Positions 1 through 7,735 of a stretch of DNA of 10,522 nucleotides are shown piece by piece (position 1 is the stretch's first letter; each line of letters starts with the position of its first letter). Both the position numbers and the translations under genes were made by a program. Source of the stretch: an uncultured Rhodospirillales bacterium (GTDB lineage Bacteria > Pseudomonadota > Alphaproteobacteria > Acetobacterales > Acetobacteraceae); assembly GCA_903928045.1 (NCBI GenBank), contig CAIYPH010000711.1:1-10522 (forward strand), given 5' to 3'. The notes under the pieces are model-generated. The model did no database searches, was not told the origin of the DNA, and worked only from the letters and a program-made list of their open reading frames with translations.

Positions 1-49
1 CGTTCCGCCTTTTCCTCCGCAACCTGCCGCGCCGCATTGGAACCCTGAA

Positions 50-1441
50 ATGGACGCCACTTCCCCCTTCATTGACCAGCTCATCGCCGCCCTCGGAGCT
101 GGCGCGGTGCAGTCCGGCGATGCCATGGCGCCCAGCCATTTCGGCGACTGGATGGTGAAGGCGGAGCCTGGTGCCTTGCCGCTCGCCGTCGTGCTGCCCC
201 GCAGCACCGCGGAGGTGGCGGAGGTGCTGCGGCTGTGCTCCGCCCACGGCATCGGCGTGGTGCCGCAAGGTGGCCTCACCGGCCTGGCCGGCGGCGCCAC
301 CCCGACCGCGGGCTCGATCGCGCTGTCGCTCACGCGCATGCGGGCGATCGAAGAGGTGGACCAAGCGGCCGCGACGATGACGGTGCAGGCCGGCGCGCCC
401 CTGCAATCCCTGCAGGAGGCTGCCGATGCCGCCGGCTTCCTCTTCCCGCTCGATATCGGCAGCCGCGGCTCCTGCGCGATCGGCGGCAATGTCTCCACCA
501 ACGCCGGCGGCAACCGGGTGCTGCGCTACGGCATGACGCGGGAGCTGGTGCTGGGCATGGAGGTGGTGCTGGCCGACGGCACGGTGCTGACCAGCCTCAA
601 CAAGATGCAGAAGAACAACACCGGCTACGACCTCAAGCAGCTCTTCATCGGCGCCGAGGGCACGCTGGGCGTGGTCACCCGCCTGGTGCTGCGCCTGTTC
701 CCCAAGCCGGCCAGCCTGTGCACCGCGCTCTGCGCCCTGCCGGACTACGCGGCCGTGCTCGCTTTGCTGCGCCGCGCCCGGGCCCGGCTCGGCGGCAATC
801 TCTCGGCCTTCGAGGTGATGTGGCCGGAATTCTACGAACTCGCCACCACCGCCCACGGCATCCGCGCGCCCCTGCCGCGCGGCAGCGCCGTCTACGTGCT
901 GATGGAAGGCATGGGCTCCGACCAGGCGGCCGACGAGCCGGCCTTCAGCGCGCTGATCGAGGAGGCGCTGGAGGCGGGCGAAGTGGAGGACGCCGTGATT
1001 TCGCAATCCCACCGCGAAAGCCGCGAAATCTGGGGGTTGCGCGATTCCGTCGCCCAGTTCGGCCAAAGCTTTGACCCGCAGGCGGGGTTTGACGTCTCAC
1101 TGCCGATCGGGCGGATGCAGGAGTTCATCGAGGACTGCAAGGCGGCGCTGCGCGCCCGCTACGCCCCCGTCCGCTCGCTGTGGTTCGGCCATATCGCGGA
1201 TTCCAACCTGCATCTCCTGGTCAAGATCGAGCCGGACGGGCCCGGCAAGAAGGAGATCGACGCCATCGTCTATGACCGGGTGCGCGCCTTCGGCGGCTCG
1301 GTTTCGGCCGAGCACGGCATCGGCCTGCTGAAGCGCGCTTTTCTCGGCTACTCCCGCAGCGCCGAGGAGGTGGCGGTGATGCGGCGCATCAAGGCGGCGC
1401 TCGATCCGCTGGGGATCATGAACCCTGGCAAGGTTTTCTGA
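50..1441 (+). CDS. FAD-binding D-2-hydroxyacid dehydrogenase (GlcD / D-2-hydroxyglutarate dehydrogenase-like)
   Basis: This 463-residue protein belongs to the FAD-linked oxidase family that includes D-lactate dehydrogenase, glycolate oxidase subunit GlcD and D-2-hydroxyglutarate dehydrogenase. These enzymes oxidise a D-2-hydroxyacid to a 2-oxoacid. The N-terminal PCMH-type FAD domain (about residues 35-215) shows PQGGLTGLAGGA (73-84), GGNVSTNAGG (145-154) and GAEGTLGVVT (201-210). The C-terminal FAD-oxidase domain ends with GHIADSNLH (H381 and H388) and SAEHGIG (E421, H422), the likely metal and substrate site, then the usual DPLGIMNPGKV tail. Length is normal for the family. The ATG at 50 lies 1 base after a TGA in frame 1, so an unseen upstream gene could be coupled to it. 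GGAA at 39-42 is the only ribosome-site candidate. The exact substrate cannot be told from sequence alone; no glcE or glcF follows, so a single-subunit enzyme is more likely than glycolate oxidase. Confidence 0.93.
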   Translation: MDATSPFIDQLIAALGAGAVQSGDAMAPSHFGDWMVKAEPGALPLAVVLPRSTAEVAEVLRLCSAHGIGVVPQGGLTGLAGGATPTAGSIALSLTRMRAIEEVDQAAATMTVQAGAPLQSLQEAADAAGFLFPLDIGSRGSCAIGGNVSTNAGGNRVLRYGMTRELVLGMEVVLADGTVLTSLNKMQKNNTGYDLKQLFIGAEGTLGVVTRLVLRLFPKPASLCTALCALPDYAAVLALLRRARARLGGNLSAFEVMWPEFYELATTAHGIRAPLPRGSAVYVLMEGMGSDQAADEPAFSALIEEALEAGEVEDAVISQSHRESREIWGLRDSVAQFGQSFDPQAGFDVSLPIGRMQEFIEDCKAALRARYAPVRSLWFGHIADSNLHLLVKIEPDGPGKKEIDAIVYDRVRAFGGSVSAEHGIGLLKRAFLGYSRSAEEVAVMRRIKAALDPLGIMNPGKVF

Positions 1442-1457
1442 AGGCGAAGAAAGCAAG

Positions 1458-1574
1458 TGCTTCTTTTTGAAAAAAGAAGCAAAAACTTTCCATCCGTTTG
1501 GTTCGGAGTCGGCCGGGCCGGCTCCGGCGCAAACGGATAAAAGTTTTTTGGTTCTTTTTTTCAAAAAAAGAACC
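1458..1574. repeat. Compound palindromic repeat (three adjacent hairpins), possible REP-like element and terminator
   Basis: Three inverted repeats sit side by side just after the dehydrogenase gene. The first (1458-1481) pairs TGCTTCTTTTT with AAAAAGAAGCA around a 2-base centre. The middle one pairs 1481-1500 with 1530-1548, through ATCCGTTTG/CAAACGGAT plus an A-run/T-run extension. Its loop folds again as an 11-bp GC-rich stem (1504-1526, with one G-T pair). The third (1550-1574) is a perfect 12-bp stem, GGTTCTTTTTTT/AAAAAAAGAACC, with a single C at the centre. The outer hairpins resemble each other, so the unit looks designed rather than random. The T-runs sit inside stems, yet the unit could still stop transcription in either direction. 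From memory, similar A/T-cored palindromes recur in Acetobacteraceae genomes; copy number could not be tested here. Confidence 0.75.
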
Positions 1575-1613
1575 GCTTCCCTGCCTTACTTCGCCCCGCA
1601 CTCCGCTATGCGC

Positions 1614-1627
1614 TTGATTCAGGTCAA
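1614..1627. promoter_or_regulatory. Candidate FNR/FixK-type box upstream of phaB
   Basis: The 14-mer TTGATTCAGGTCAA fits the FNR/FixK pattern TTGAT-N4-ATCAA with one half-site base changed (GTCAA). Its centre is about 98 bp before the phaB start codon. If it works as a class II site centred near -41.5, transcription would begin near 1662, and the weak -10-like GCTTAA at 1650-1655 is then in place. No CRP/FNR-family gene lies in the window, so this rests on motif match and position alone. A chance match is possible in a 144-bp gap. Confidence 0.4.
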
Positions 1628-1718
1628 CGCTTCGCGTCATACCGGCATGGCTTAAGCAACGGGCGGGCCGGTCGGGCGATCGGGGGGCGGCGCGCAGGCA
1701 TGGTTCAGGGAGAATAAT

Positions 1719-2441
1719 ATGAGCAGGGTAGCCCTCGTCACTGGCGGCACGCGCGGCATCGGCGCGGAAATCAGCCGTGAACTCAAGGAGGCCGGCCGCA
1801 TCGTGGTCGCCAACTACGCGTCCAACGACGCGGCGGCCGAAGCCTTCGCGGCCGAGACCGGTATCAAGGTGATCAAGTTCGATGTTGGCAGTTACGAGGC
1901 CTGCACGGCGGCGGTGGACAAGATCCACGCCGAGGTCGGCAAGATCGAGATCCTGGTCAACAACGCCGGCATCACCCGCGATGCCACCATGTCCCGACTC
2001 AACCGGGACATGTGGGACCAGGTGATCGACACCAATCTCGGCTCCTGCTTCAACCTCTCGAAGCTGGTGTGGGATGACATGCGCGCGGCGAAATTCGGCC
2101 GCATCGTCAATATCGGTTCGATCAACGGCCAGGCCGGCCAGTATGGCCAAGTGAACTACGCCGCCGCCAAATCCGGCATCCATGGTTTCACCAAGGCGCT
2201 CGCCCAGGAAGGCGCCCGCTTCGGCATCACCGTGAACGCCATCGCGCCGGGCTATGTGGATACCGAGATGGTGCGCGCCGTGCCGCCTGATGTGTTGGAG
2301 AAGATCGTCGCCCGCATTCCGATGGGCCGGCTCGGCCGCGCCTCGGACATCGCGCGCGGCGTCGCCTTCCTGACCGCCGATAACGGCGACTTCATCACCG
2401 GCTCCACGCTGTCGATCAACGGCGGCCAGCACATGTATTGA
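1719..2441 (+). CDS. phaB: Acetoacetyl-CoA reductase (PhaB)
   Basis: This 240-residue short-chain dehydrogenase reduces acetoacetyl-CoA to (R)-3-hydroxybutyryl-CoA, normally with NADPH, the second step of polyhydroxybutyrate synthesis in the cytoplasm. It has the cofactor loop TGGTRGIG (8-15), NNAG (81-84), the active-site N106 in DTN, S134 in NIGSING, and the YxxxK pair Y147 and K151. The segment GQAGQYGQVNYAAAKSG and the ending STLSINGGQHMY are typical of PhaB rather than of FabG. AGGGAG at 1707-1712, six bases before the ATG, supports this start. No phaA (thiolase) or phaC (synthase) is present, so it appears to be transcribed alone from the gap after the palindromic element, where a candidate FNR/FixK box lies. 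A FabG-like role cannot be wholly excluded. Confidence 0.93.
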   Translation: MSRVALVTGGTRGIGAEISRELKEAGRIVVANYASNDAAAEAFAAETGIKVIKFDVGSYEACTAAVDKIHAEVGKIEILVNNAGITRDATMSRLNRDMWDQVIDTNLGSCFNLSKLVWDDMRAAKFGRIVNIGSINGQAGQYGQVNYAAAKSGIHGFTKALAQEGARFGITVNAIAPGYVDTEMVRAVPPDVLEKIVARIPMGRLGRASDIARGVAFLTADNGDFITGSTLSINGGQHMY

Positions 2442-2475
2442 TGCCGGCGACGGTAAATCGACCGGTAGAGGTAAC

Positions 2476-2541
2476 ATGACTGTACATCAGGCGCGGCTGG
2501 GCTTGTCCTGGCCGCGCCTGACTGTTATCAAATCGCGATGA
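2476..2541 (+). CDS. Possible 21-residue leader peptide ORF coupled to the histidine kinase
   Basis: This ORF encodes MTVHQARLGLSWPRLTVIKS plus a final Arg. It starts at an ATG preceded by AGAGGT (2467-2472), the only good ribosome site between phaB and the kinase. Its TGA (2539-2541) overlaps the kinase ATG (2538-2540) as ATGA, the usual arrangement for translational coupling. The 11-bp hairpin at 2487-2521 lies entirely inside it. The kinase start itself has no visible Shine-Dalgarno sequence. The peptide resembles no family I know. It may be a control ORF rather than a functional peptide, or a chance ORF; conservation of the layout would settle it. Confidence 0.4.
   Translation: MTVHQARLGLSWPRLTVIKSR
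2487..2521 (+). promoter_or_regulatory. Strong hairpin in the phaB-kinase gap (terminator-like or leader structure)
   Basis: TCAGGCGCGGC (2487-2497) pairs perfectly with GCCGCGCCTGA (2511-2521), an 11-bp GC-rich stem with a 13-base loop. No T-run follows, so it is not a standard intrinsic terminator, though it could end the phaB transcript weakly. It lies 16 bases before the kinase ATG and inside the leader ORF, so ribosomes on that ORF would melt it. Either role is inference. Confidence 0.6.
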
Positions 2542-4676
2542 ACGACGTTTTCGCCATCGGTTCTGAGGCGACTGCAGGCCGGAGCAAGGGCTCCGCGCCG
2601 CTGATTGCGTCGATCGCGCTGGCAACGCTCCCTCTCGTGGTAATGAGCGCGGCGCTGCTGTTCCTCGCCAGGCATGTGGCCGACCCGGTTCTGACGATGG
2701 CGCTCGACTTGTTCGCCGCCGCCGGCGTGGCGGCCGCCGGGCTGGCCGGATTGACGACGAAGCTCATCGCCGGCCGCCCCGAGGTGATTAGCGAGGAACC
2801 GCTGCACCTCGACCCCGCGGCCGCGCTCGATCAGGACATCGGCGTGGCGCTGTTCGATGGCCGGTCGGAGGCGAGTGACCCGGCCCGGGTGGTGATCAAC
2901 CGCGTTTCGGCCAATTTCCGCCGCGTCGTCGGGCTCAGCGATGATACCCGGGTGGGGCTCGATGCCTATCTCGCCCGTGTCCATCCCGACGATCTGCCCT
3001 GGGTCGCCGCCGAGGCCGGGCGGGTGACCCGCGAGGGTGGCACTTTCGATATGGAGCATCACATGGTCGATGCCAGCGGCGCGCTGCGCTGGATGGCCGC
3101 GCGCGGCTCGGTGACGGCGATGCCCGATGGCGGGCGGCGCATGCTCGGCCTGGTCGCCGACGTCTCGGCCCGCAAGGCGGCCGAACTGCGCCTCTCCGAC
3201 AGCGAAACCAGGCTCCGCCTCGCGGTCGATGCCGCCGAGCTTGGCACATGGGACGCCGACATCACCACGGGCCGTGCCACCTGGTCCCCCCGCATGCTTG
3301 CGCTGCATGGGCTCGATCCGGAGGGCGACACCCCCGAGTATTCCGACCGCACGCGCTTCATCCACCCGGAGGACCGCCCGGCGGTGGAGGCGATGCGGGC
3401 GGAGATCTGGCGGGGGCATGATCCGGTTGAATACGCCTACCGGGTGCAGGGCCCCGACGGCGTGCTGCGCCATCTCCGCGGCGTTGGACGGCGGGTGTAT
3501 GACACGGCGGTCGGCGTCAACCGCGTCGCCGGCATCGTCAGTGACGAAACCGCGCGGGTCGTCGCCGCCGAGGAACTCGCCGACAGCGAGGCGCGAGCCC
3601 GCTTTGCCGCCGAGGCGGCCGGGCTCGGGGTTTTCGCGGTCGATACCCGCACCGGCAAGGCCACCTGGTCGGAGCGGATGTGGGAGATCTACGGGCTCGA
3701 CCGCGGCTTCGTGCCCACCACGGCCGACGCGTTTTTCGACCGCTTCATTCATCCCGAGGACCGCGCGGCGGTGGCCGGTGCGTGGCATGGCGTGCGGCCC
3801 GGCGCGAAAACCAAAATCATCAAGGGCGAATTCCGCGCCATTCGCGCCGATGGGGCGGTGGTGCAGATCCAGGGCAGCTTCATCATCCCCGCGATCACCG
3901 ATCGCAACGCGCACTTCGTCTACGGCTTCCACCAGGACGTCACCGAAACCCGCGCGCTGCGGGCCCGGGCGATCATCTCCGGCAATCTCGCGACCCTCGG
4001 CCAACTCGCGGCCGGCATCGCCCATGAGATCGGCCAGCCCTTGCAAGTGATCACTCTGGCCTCCTCCTTCGCGGCGCATCATTTGCAGCGCCTGGTTGCG
4101 GACCCCGCCAGCGGCGAGAGCGCGGATAAGGCGGCGGCGCAGATCGAGCGGATCGAGGAGCAGGTGGAGCGGGCGAGTGCGATCATCGCCCATCTCCTCG
4201 CCTTCAGCCGCGGCGAGAGCAGCGAGGGCAGCACCACACTCGCATCCGCGGTCCAGGGCGCGCTCAACCTGGTGCGTGGCGCCTTGCATTCGGCCGGCAT
4301 CGAGATCGTGGTGGAGGTTCCCGCGGATCTCCCGCGCGTTCGCGGCGGGCCGGTGGAGCTGGAGCAGGTGCTGGTCAACCTGTTCTTCAACGCGCGCGAC
4401 GCCATGGCCGGCCGCGCGGAACGGCGCCTCATCATCCGCGGCCGAGCGGAGCGGCGTGGCGTGGTGCTCGAGGTGGAGGATACCGGCGGTGGCATTCCGC
4501 ACGGGTTGCTAAGCCGGGTGTTCGACCCGTTCTTCACCACCAAGCCGGTCGGCAAGGGTACTGGCCTGGGTCTGTCGATCTGCCGCACCACGATGGAATC
4601 CTGCGGTGGCAGCATCGAGGCCGCCAACACCGATCAGGGCGCGCGCTTCACGCTCCGCCTGGCCCCGGCGGGCTGA
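2538..4676 (+). CDS. Membrane-anchored PAS-PAS-PAS sensor histidine kinase
   Basis: This 712-residue protein is the sensor kinase of a two-component system. Two membrane segments lie at about 22-45 and 51-77 with only a short loop between them, so there is no large periplasmic sensor. Three PAS/PAC units follow at about 100-212, 222-342 and 350-472, each with PAC-like endings such as GLVADVSARKAAE. The HisKA domain has phospho-acceptor H496 in AAGIAHEIGQP; many relatives have HEINQP, so G499 replaces the usual Asn. The HATPase domain shows the N-box (N614 and N618 in VNLFFNARDAM), G1 (D648 in EDTGGGIP), F-box FDPFFTTK (662-669) and G2 GKGTGLGLS (672-680), all intact. There is no receiver domain and no response regulator nearby, so its partner is encoded elsewhere. 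The signal is unknown; no haem- or flavin-binding residues of the FixL or LOV type are obvious. The start is set by ATGA overlap with the leader ORF. Confidence 0.9.
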   Translation: MNDVFAIGSEATAGRSKGSAPLIASIALATLPLVVMSAALLFLARHVADPVLTMALDLFAAAGVAAAGLAGLTTKLIAGRPEVISEEPLHLDPAAALDQDIGVALFDGRSEASDPARVVINRVSANFRRVVGLSDDTRVGLDAYLARVHPDDLPWVAAEAGRVTREGGTFDMEHHMVDASGALRWMAARGSVTAMPDGGRRMLGLVADVSARKAAELRLSDSETRLRLAVDAAELGTWDADITTGRATWSPRMLALHGLDPEGDTPEYSDRTRFIHPEDRPAVEAMRAEIWRGHDPVEYAYRVQGPDGVLRHLRGVGRRVYDTAVGVNRVAGIVSDETARVVAAEELADSEARARFAAEAAGLGVFAVDTRTGKATWSERMWEIYGLDRGFVPTTADAFFDRFIHPEDRAAVAGAWHGVRPGAKTKIIKGEFRAIRADGAVVQIQGSFIIPAITDRNAHFVYGFHQDVTETRALRARAIISGNLATLGQLAAGIAHEIGQPLQVITLASSFAAHHLQRLVADPASGESADKAAAQIERIEEQVERASAIIAHLLAFSRGESSEGSTTLASAVQGALNLVRGALHSAGIEIVVEVPADLPRVRGGPVELEQVLVNLFFNARDAMAGRAERRLIIRGRAERRGVVLEVEDTGGGIPHGLLSRVFDPFFTTKPVGKGTGLGLSICRTTMESCGGSIEAANTDQGARFTLRLAPAG

Positions 4677-4682
4677 TCGGGT

Positions 4683-7469
4683 TCAGTGCGCCTCGGCCCA
4701 GCTGCGGCCGATCCCGGTTTCCACCACCAGCGGCACCGAAAGCGTGGCCGAAGTCTCCATCACGCCCTTCACGAGAACCGCCAGCGCGGCGGCCTCATCC
4801 TCCGGCGCCTCGAACAGCAATTCGTCGTGCACCTGGAGCAACATGCGGGACTTCAGCCCGGCGGCGGCCAGCGCGGCCGGCAGCTTCACCATCGCGCGCT
4901 TGATGATGTCGGCCGCACCGCCCTGCAACGGCGCGTTGATCGCCTGGCGCTCGGCATAGCCGCGCATCGCCGCGTTCTTGTCGGCGATGCCGCGGATCCA
5001 GATGCGCCGCCCGAACGGGGTGAGCACGTAGCCCTTATCGCGGGCCTCCTCGCGCGCGGCGTTCATGTAGGCGCGGATGCCGGGATAGCGGGCGAAATAG
5101 GCGTCGATGTAGTGGCGCGCCTCGCCGGGCGCGATTTGCAATTGCCGCGCCAGCCCGAAGGCGGAGATGCCGTAGATGATGCCGAAGTTGATCGCCTTGG
5201 CACGCCGCCGCGTGGCCCCGTCCATCCCCTCCATCGGCACGCCGAACACCTCGGAGGCGGTGCGCGCATGGATATCCTCGCCGGCCGCGAAACTCTCCTT
5301 CAGCGCCGGCAGATCCGCGACGTGGGCGAGCAGGCGCAGCTCGATCTGCGAATAATCGGCGCTCACCAGCACATGCCCGGGCTCGGCGATGAAGGCGCGG
5401 CGGATGCGGCTGCCCTCTTCCGTGCGCACCGGGATGTTCTGCAGATTGGGGTCGGTCGAGGAGAGCCGCCCGGTCGAGGCGATCGCCATGGCGAAGCTGG
5501 TGTGCACGCGCCCGGTTTCGGGGTTGATCTGCTGCGCCAGCGCATCCGTGTAGGTGGATTTCAGTTTTGCCAGTTGGCGCCACTCCAGCACCTTGGCTGG
5601 CAGCTCGTGCCCCTGGTCCGCGAGCGTCTGCAACACCGAGGCATCCGTCCCCCAGGCGCCCGTCTTCATCCGCTTGCCGCCCGACAGCCCCATGCGGTCG
5701 AACAGGATTTCGCCGAGCTGCTTGGCGGAGGCGACGTTGAACGCCTCGCCGGCAAGGCGATGGATATCGGTCTCCATCACCGCCATCCGCGCCTCGAAAT
5801 CGGCGGACATGGCGCGCAGATCGGCCTCATCCACCTTGATGCCGGCCTGCTCCATCGCCAGCAGGATGGGGATCAGGCGGCGCTCCACCTGTTCATACAT
5901 TGCCAGCGCCTTGGCTGGGCGCAGCCGCGGCTTGAGCGCCTGCCACAGCCGCAGCGTCACGTCGGCGTCCTCCGCCGCATAGGCGGTGGCGCGGTCGAGC
6001 GGCACCTGCGCGAAGGGCAGGCGGCCCTTGCCGGTGCCGGTCACGCTGTCGAAGCTGATGGGGGTGTGGCCGAGATGCAGCGTGGACAGCTCGTCCATCC
6101 CATGCCCGTGCAGCCCGGCATCCATGCAATGCGAGATCACCATGGTGTCGTCGAGCGGCAGGGCGAGCGGGGCGCCGGCGCGGCGGAAGATCGCCAGGTC
6201 GTACTTGGCGTTCTGGAAGATCTTGAGCACCGCCGGATCAGCCAGCAGTGGTGAAAGCGTCGCGATCGCCGCAGCGAGCGGAATTTGCTCAGCCAGCCCC
6301 TCATGGCGCAGCGGCACGTAGCAGGCCCGTCCGGGCGCGGTGGCGAGCGAGAAGCCGACGATATTGGCGCGCATGGCGTCGAGCCCGTCAGTCTCGGTAT
6401 CCACGGCCACTACCCCGGCTTTGGTCGCCTCGGCGATCCACGCCTCCAGCGCGGCGAGCGTCGTCACACTCTCATAGGGTCCGAAGCCGCCCGCGGTCTC
6501 GACAGCCGCCTGCGGGAACAAATTGCCTTGGTCCGGCCTGCCGGCATTGGGCTGCATCGCCGGCGGCGCTGCCCCGCCATTCGCCTCAAGCCCCAGGCGC
6601 ACCATTGTGGAGCGGAAGCCCTGGGCGAGCAGGAAGGCGGCGAGCACGTCGTGATCCGGCTCACGCACGATCAGCGCCTCAAGCGCCAGCGGCCGCGGCG
6701 CGTCCTCGCGCAGGATCACCAGCTGGCGGGAGATGCGCGCGGCGTCGGCGTGCTCGATCAGCAGCTCCCGGCGCTTGCCGGGCTTCATCGAGGGCGCGGC
6801 GGCAAGAATGCCCTCGAGGTCGCCATATTCGCCGATCAGCTGGGCGGCAGTCTTTGGCCCGATGCCAGGCACCCCCGGCACGTTATCGACGGAGTCGCCG
6901 ATCAGGGCCTGCGCCTCGATCACCTTCTCCGGCGGCACGCCGAACTTCTCCATCACCTCGGCCGGCCCGATCGGCTTCTGCTTCATCGGGTCGAGCATAT
7001 CCACGCCCGGCCGGATCAGCTGCATCAGGTCCTTGTCGGAGGAGACGATGGTCGCCCGTCCGCCCACATCGGTCACGGCGCGGGCGTAGGAGGCGATGAG
7101 GTCATCGGCTTCCCAATCCGCCATCTCGATCGCCGGCACGCCGAACGCGGTGGTGGCCTCGCGCACGATGGCGAATTGCGGCCGCAATTCCTCCGGCGCT
7201 TCCGGCCGCTGGGCCTTGTAGGCCTCATATAGCCGGTTGCGGAACGTGTAACGCCCGGCGTCAAAAATCACCGCGATATGGGTGCCGACATGCTCCTTCA
7301 GCAGGCGGGAGAGCATGTTGGTGAAGCCGAACACGGCGTTCACCGGCACCCCATCCGGCCGGTTCATCGGCGGCAAAGCGTGGAAGGCGCGGAAGATGAA
7401 GCCCGATCCGTCGATCAGGATCAAATGCGGCGGCGCGTTGGGCGGCGGCGGCGCCGTGAGATCGTTCAC
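4683..7469 (-). CDS. polA: DNA polymerase I
   Basis: This 928-residue enzyme fills gaps and removes RNA primers in replication and repair. The N-terminal 5'-3' exonuclease (about 15-290) shows LILIDGSGFIFRAFHALPP, ADWEADDLIA and the helix-hairpin-helix region VPGVPGIGPKTAAQL. The 3'-5' proofreading domain (about 330-515) is intact: D357 and E359 in VAVDTETDGL, D424 in NAKYDLAIF, Y497 and D501 in YAAEDADVTL. The polymerase domain has motif A D705 (SADYSQIELR), motif B K758 and F762 (RRRAKAINFGIIYG) and motif C D882 (QVHDELLFE). The length and most of these positions match E. coli Pol I; the first two exonuclease residues are shifted by two. The start is GTG, with no in-frame ATG before residue 35, which would be too late. 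The GTG lies 9 bases after the zinc-finger gene's stop, so the two are probably one operon. It converges on the kinase gene with 6 bp between stop codons. Confidence 0.98.
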   Translation of the reverse strand: MNDLTAPPPPNAPPHLILIDGSGFIFRAFHALPPMNRPDGVPVNAVFGFTNMLSRLLKEHVGTHIAVIFDAGRYTFRNRLYEAYKAQRPEAPEELRPQFAIVREATTAFGVPAIEMADWEADDLIASYARAVTDVGGRATIVSSDKDLMQLIRPGVDMLDPMKQKPIGPAEVMEKFGVPPEKVIEAQALIGDSVDNVPGVPGIGPKTAAQLIGEYGDLEGILAAAPSMKPGKRRELLIEHADAARISRQLVILREDAPRPLALEALIVREPDHDVLAAFLLAQGFRSTMVRLGLEANGGAAPPAMQPNAGRPDQGNLFPQAAVETAGGFGPYESVTTLAALEAWIAEATKAGVVAVDTETDGLDAMRANIVGFSLATAPGRACYVPLRHEGLAEQIPLAAAIATLSPLLADPAVLKIFQNAKYDLAIFRRAGAPLALPLDDTMVISHCMDAGLHGHGMDELSTLHLGHTPISFDSVTGTGKGRLPFAQVPLDRATAYAAEDADVTLRLWQALKPRLRPAKALAMYEQVERRLIPILLAMEQAGIKVDEADLRAMSADFEARMAVMETDIHRLAGEAFNVASAKQLGEILFDRMGLSGGKRMKTGAWGTDASVLQTLADQGHELPAKVLEWRQLAKLKSTYTDALAQQINPETGRVHTSFAMAIASTGRLSSTDPNLQNIPVRTEEGSRIRRAFIAEPGHVLVSADYSQIELRLLAHVADLPALKESFAAGEDIHARTASEVFGVPMEGMDGATRRRAKAINFGIIYGISAFGLARQLQIAPGEARHYIDAYFARYPGIRAYMNAAREEARDKGYVLTPFGRRIWIRGIADKNAAMRGYAERQAINAPLQGGAADIIKRAMVKLPAALAAAGLKSRMLLQVHDELLFEAPEDEAAALAVLVKGVMETSATLSVPLVVETGIGRSWAEAH

Positions 7470-7478
7470 CGGCTTGCG

Positions 7479-7676
7479 TCAGTGCCCGTGATCATCGCCG
7501 GCGCCCGCGTTCAGCACGTAGAGGCGCGAGCAATACGGGCACATGATCTCGTGGTCGGCGATGCGCAGGAACACGCGGGGGTGGCCGAGGGCGCCGTCCC
7601 CGCCGTCGCAGGCGATGGTGCGCTCGTCCACATGGATGATCTCGGTCGGCTTCGGGGTGGTGGCGCCGTCGGGCAT
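7479..7676 (-). CDS. CHCC zinc-finger domain protein (zf-CHCC / NDUFS6-like)
   Basis: This 65-residue protein has C23, H32, C46 and C49 in the spacing CDGGDGALGHP...CPYC, matching the zf-CHCC family found in alphaproteobacteria and in the mitochondrial complex I accessory subunit NDUFS6. The family binds zinc; the bacterial role is poorly known and often suggested to be respiratory. The open frame continues upstream to 7769, but the ATG at 7676 is preferred. GAGGA lies 7 bases before it, and the conserved domain begins soon after. The C-terminus is His/Asp-rich (DDHGH). It is the first gene of a pair with polA, and the 50 bp upstream must hold its promoter and that of the divergent hydrolase. 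Confidence 0.85.
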   Translation of the reverse strand: MPDGATTPKPTEIIHVDERTIACDGGDGALGHPRVFLRIADHEIMCPYCSRLYVLNAGAGDDHGH

Positions 7677-7735
7677 GAAAAATCCTCGGTCATGTCGTGG
7701 GGAGAGTCCCATAACGCGGGCAGGGCATGATAGCC

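Noticed and set aside
1..48. Possible C-terminus of an upstream gene ending in TGA at 46-48
   Set aside because: Sixteen open codons to the window edge are too few to support a gene, although the position just before the ATG at 50 is suggestive.
1614..1642. TTGATT and TCATAC with 17-bp spacing as a sigma-70 promoter for phaB
   Set aside because: The -10 box matches only two of six consensus bases; the FNR/FixK-box reading of the same bases is stronger.
1416..2477. Minus-strand open frame spanning phaB and the palindromic element
   Set aside because: It runs through hairpins and the antisense of phaB, and no domain is visible.
2487..4502. Long open frame on the minus strand opposite the kinase gene
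   Set aside because: It is the antisense shadow of a clear kinase gene in GC-rich DNA; its translation is rich in His, Arg and Gly with no domain, and it lacks a ribosome site.
4686..6254. Long open frame on the plus strand opposite polA
   Set aside because: polA is unmistakable on the other strand; this frame has the composition of a codon-bias shadow and no family motif.
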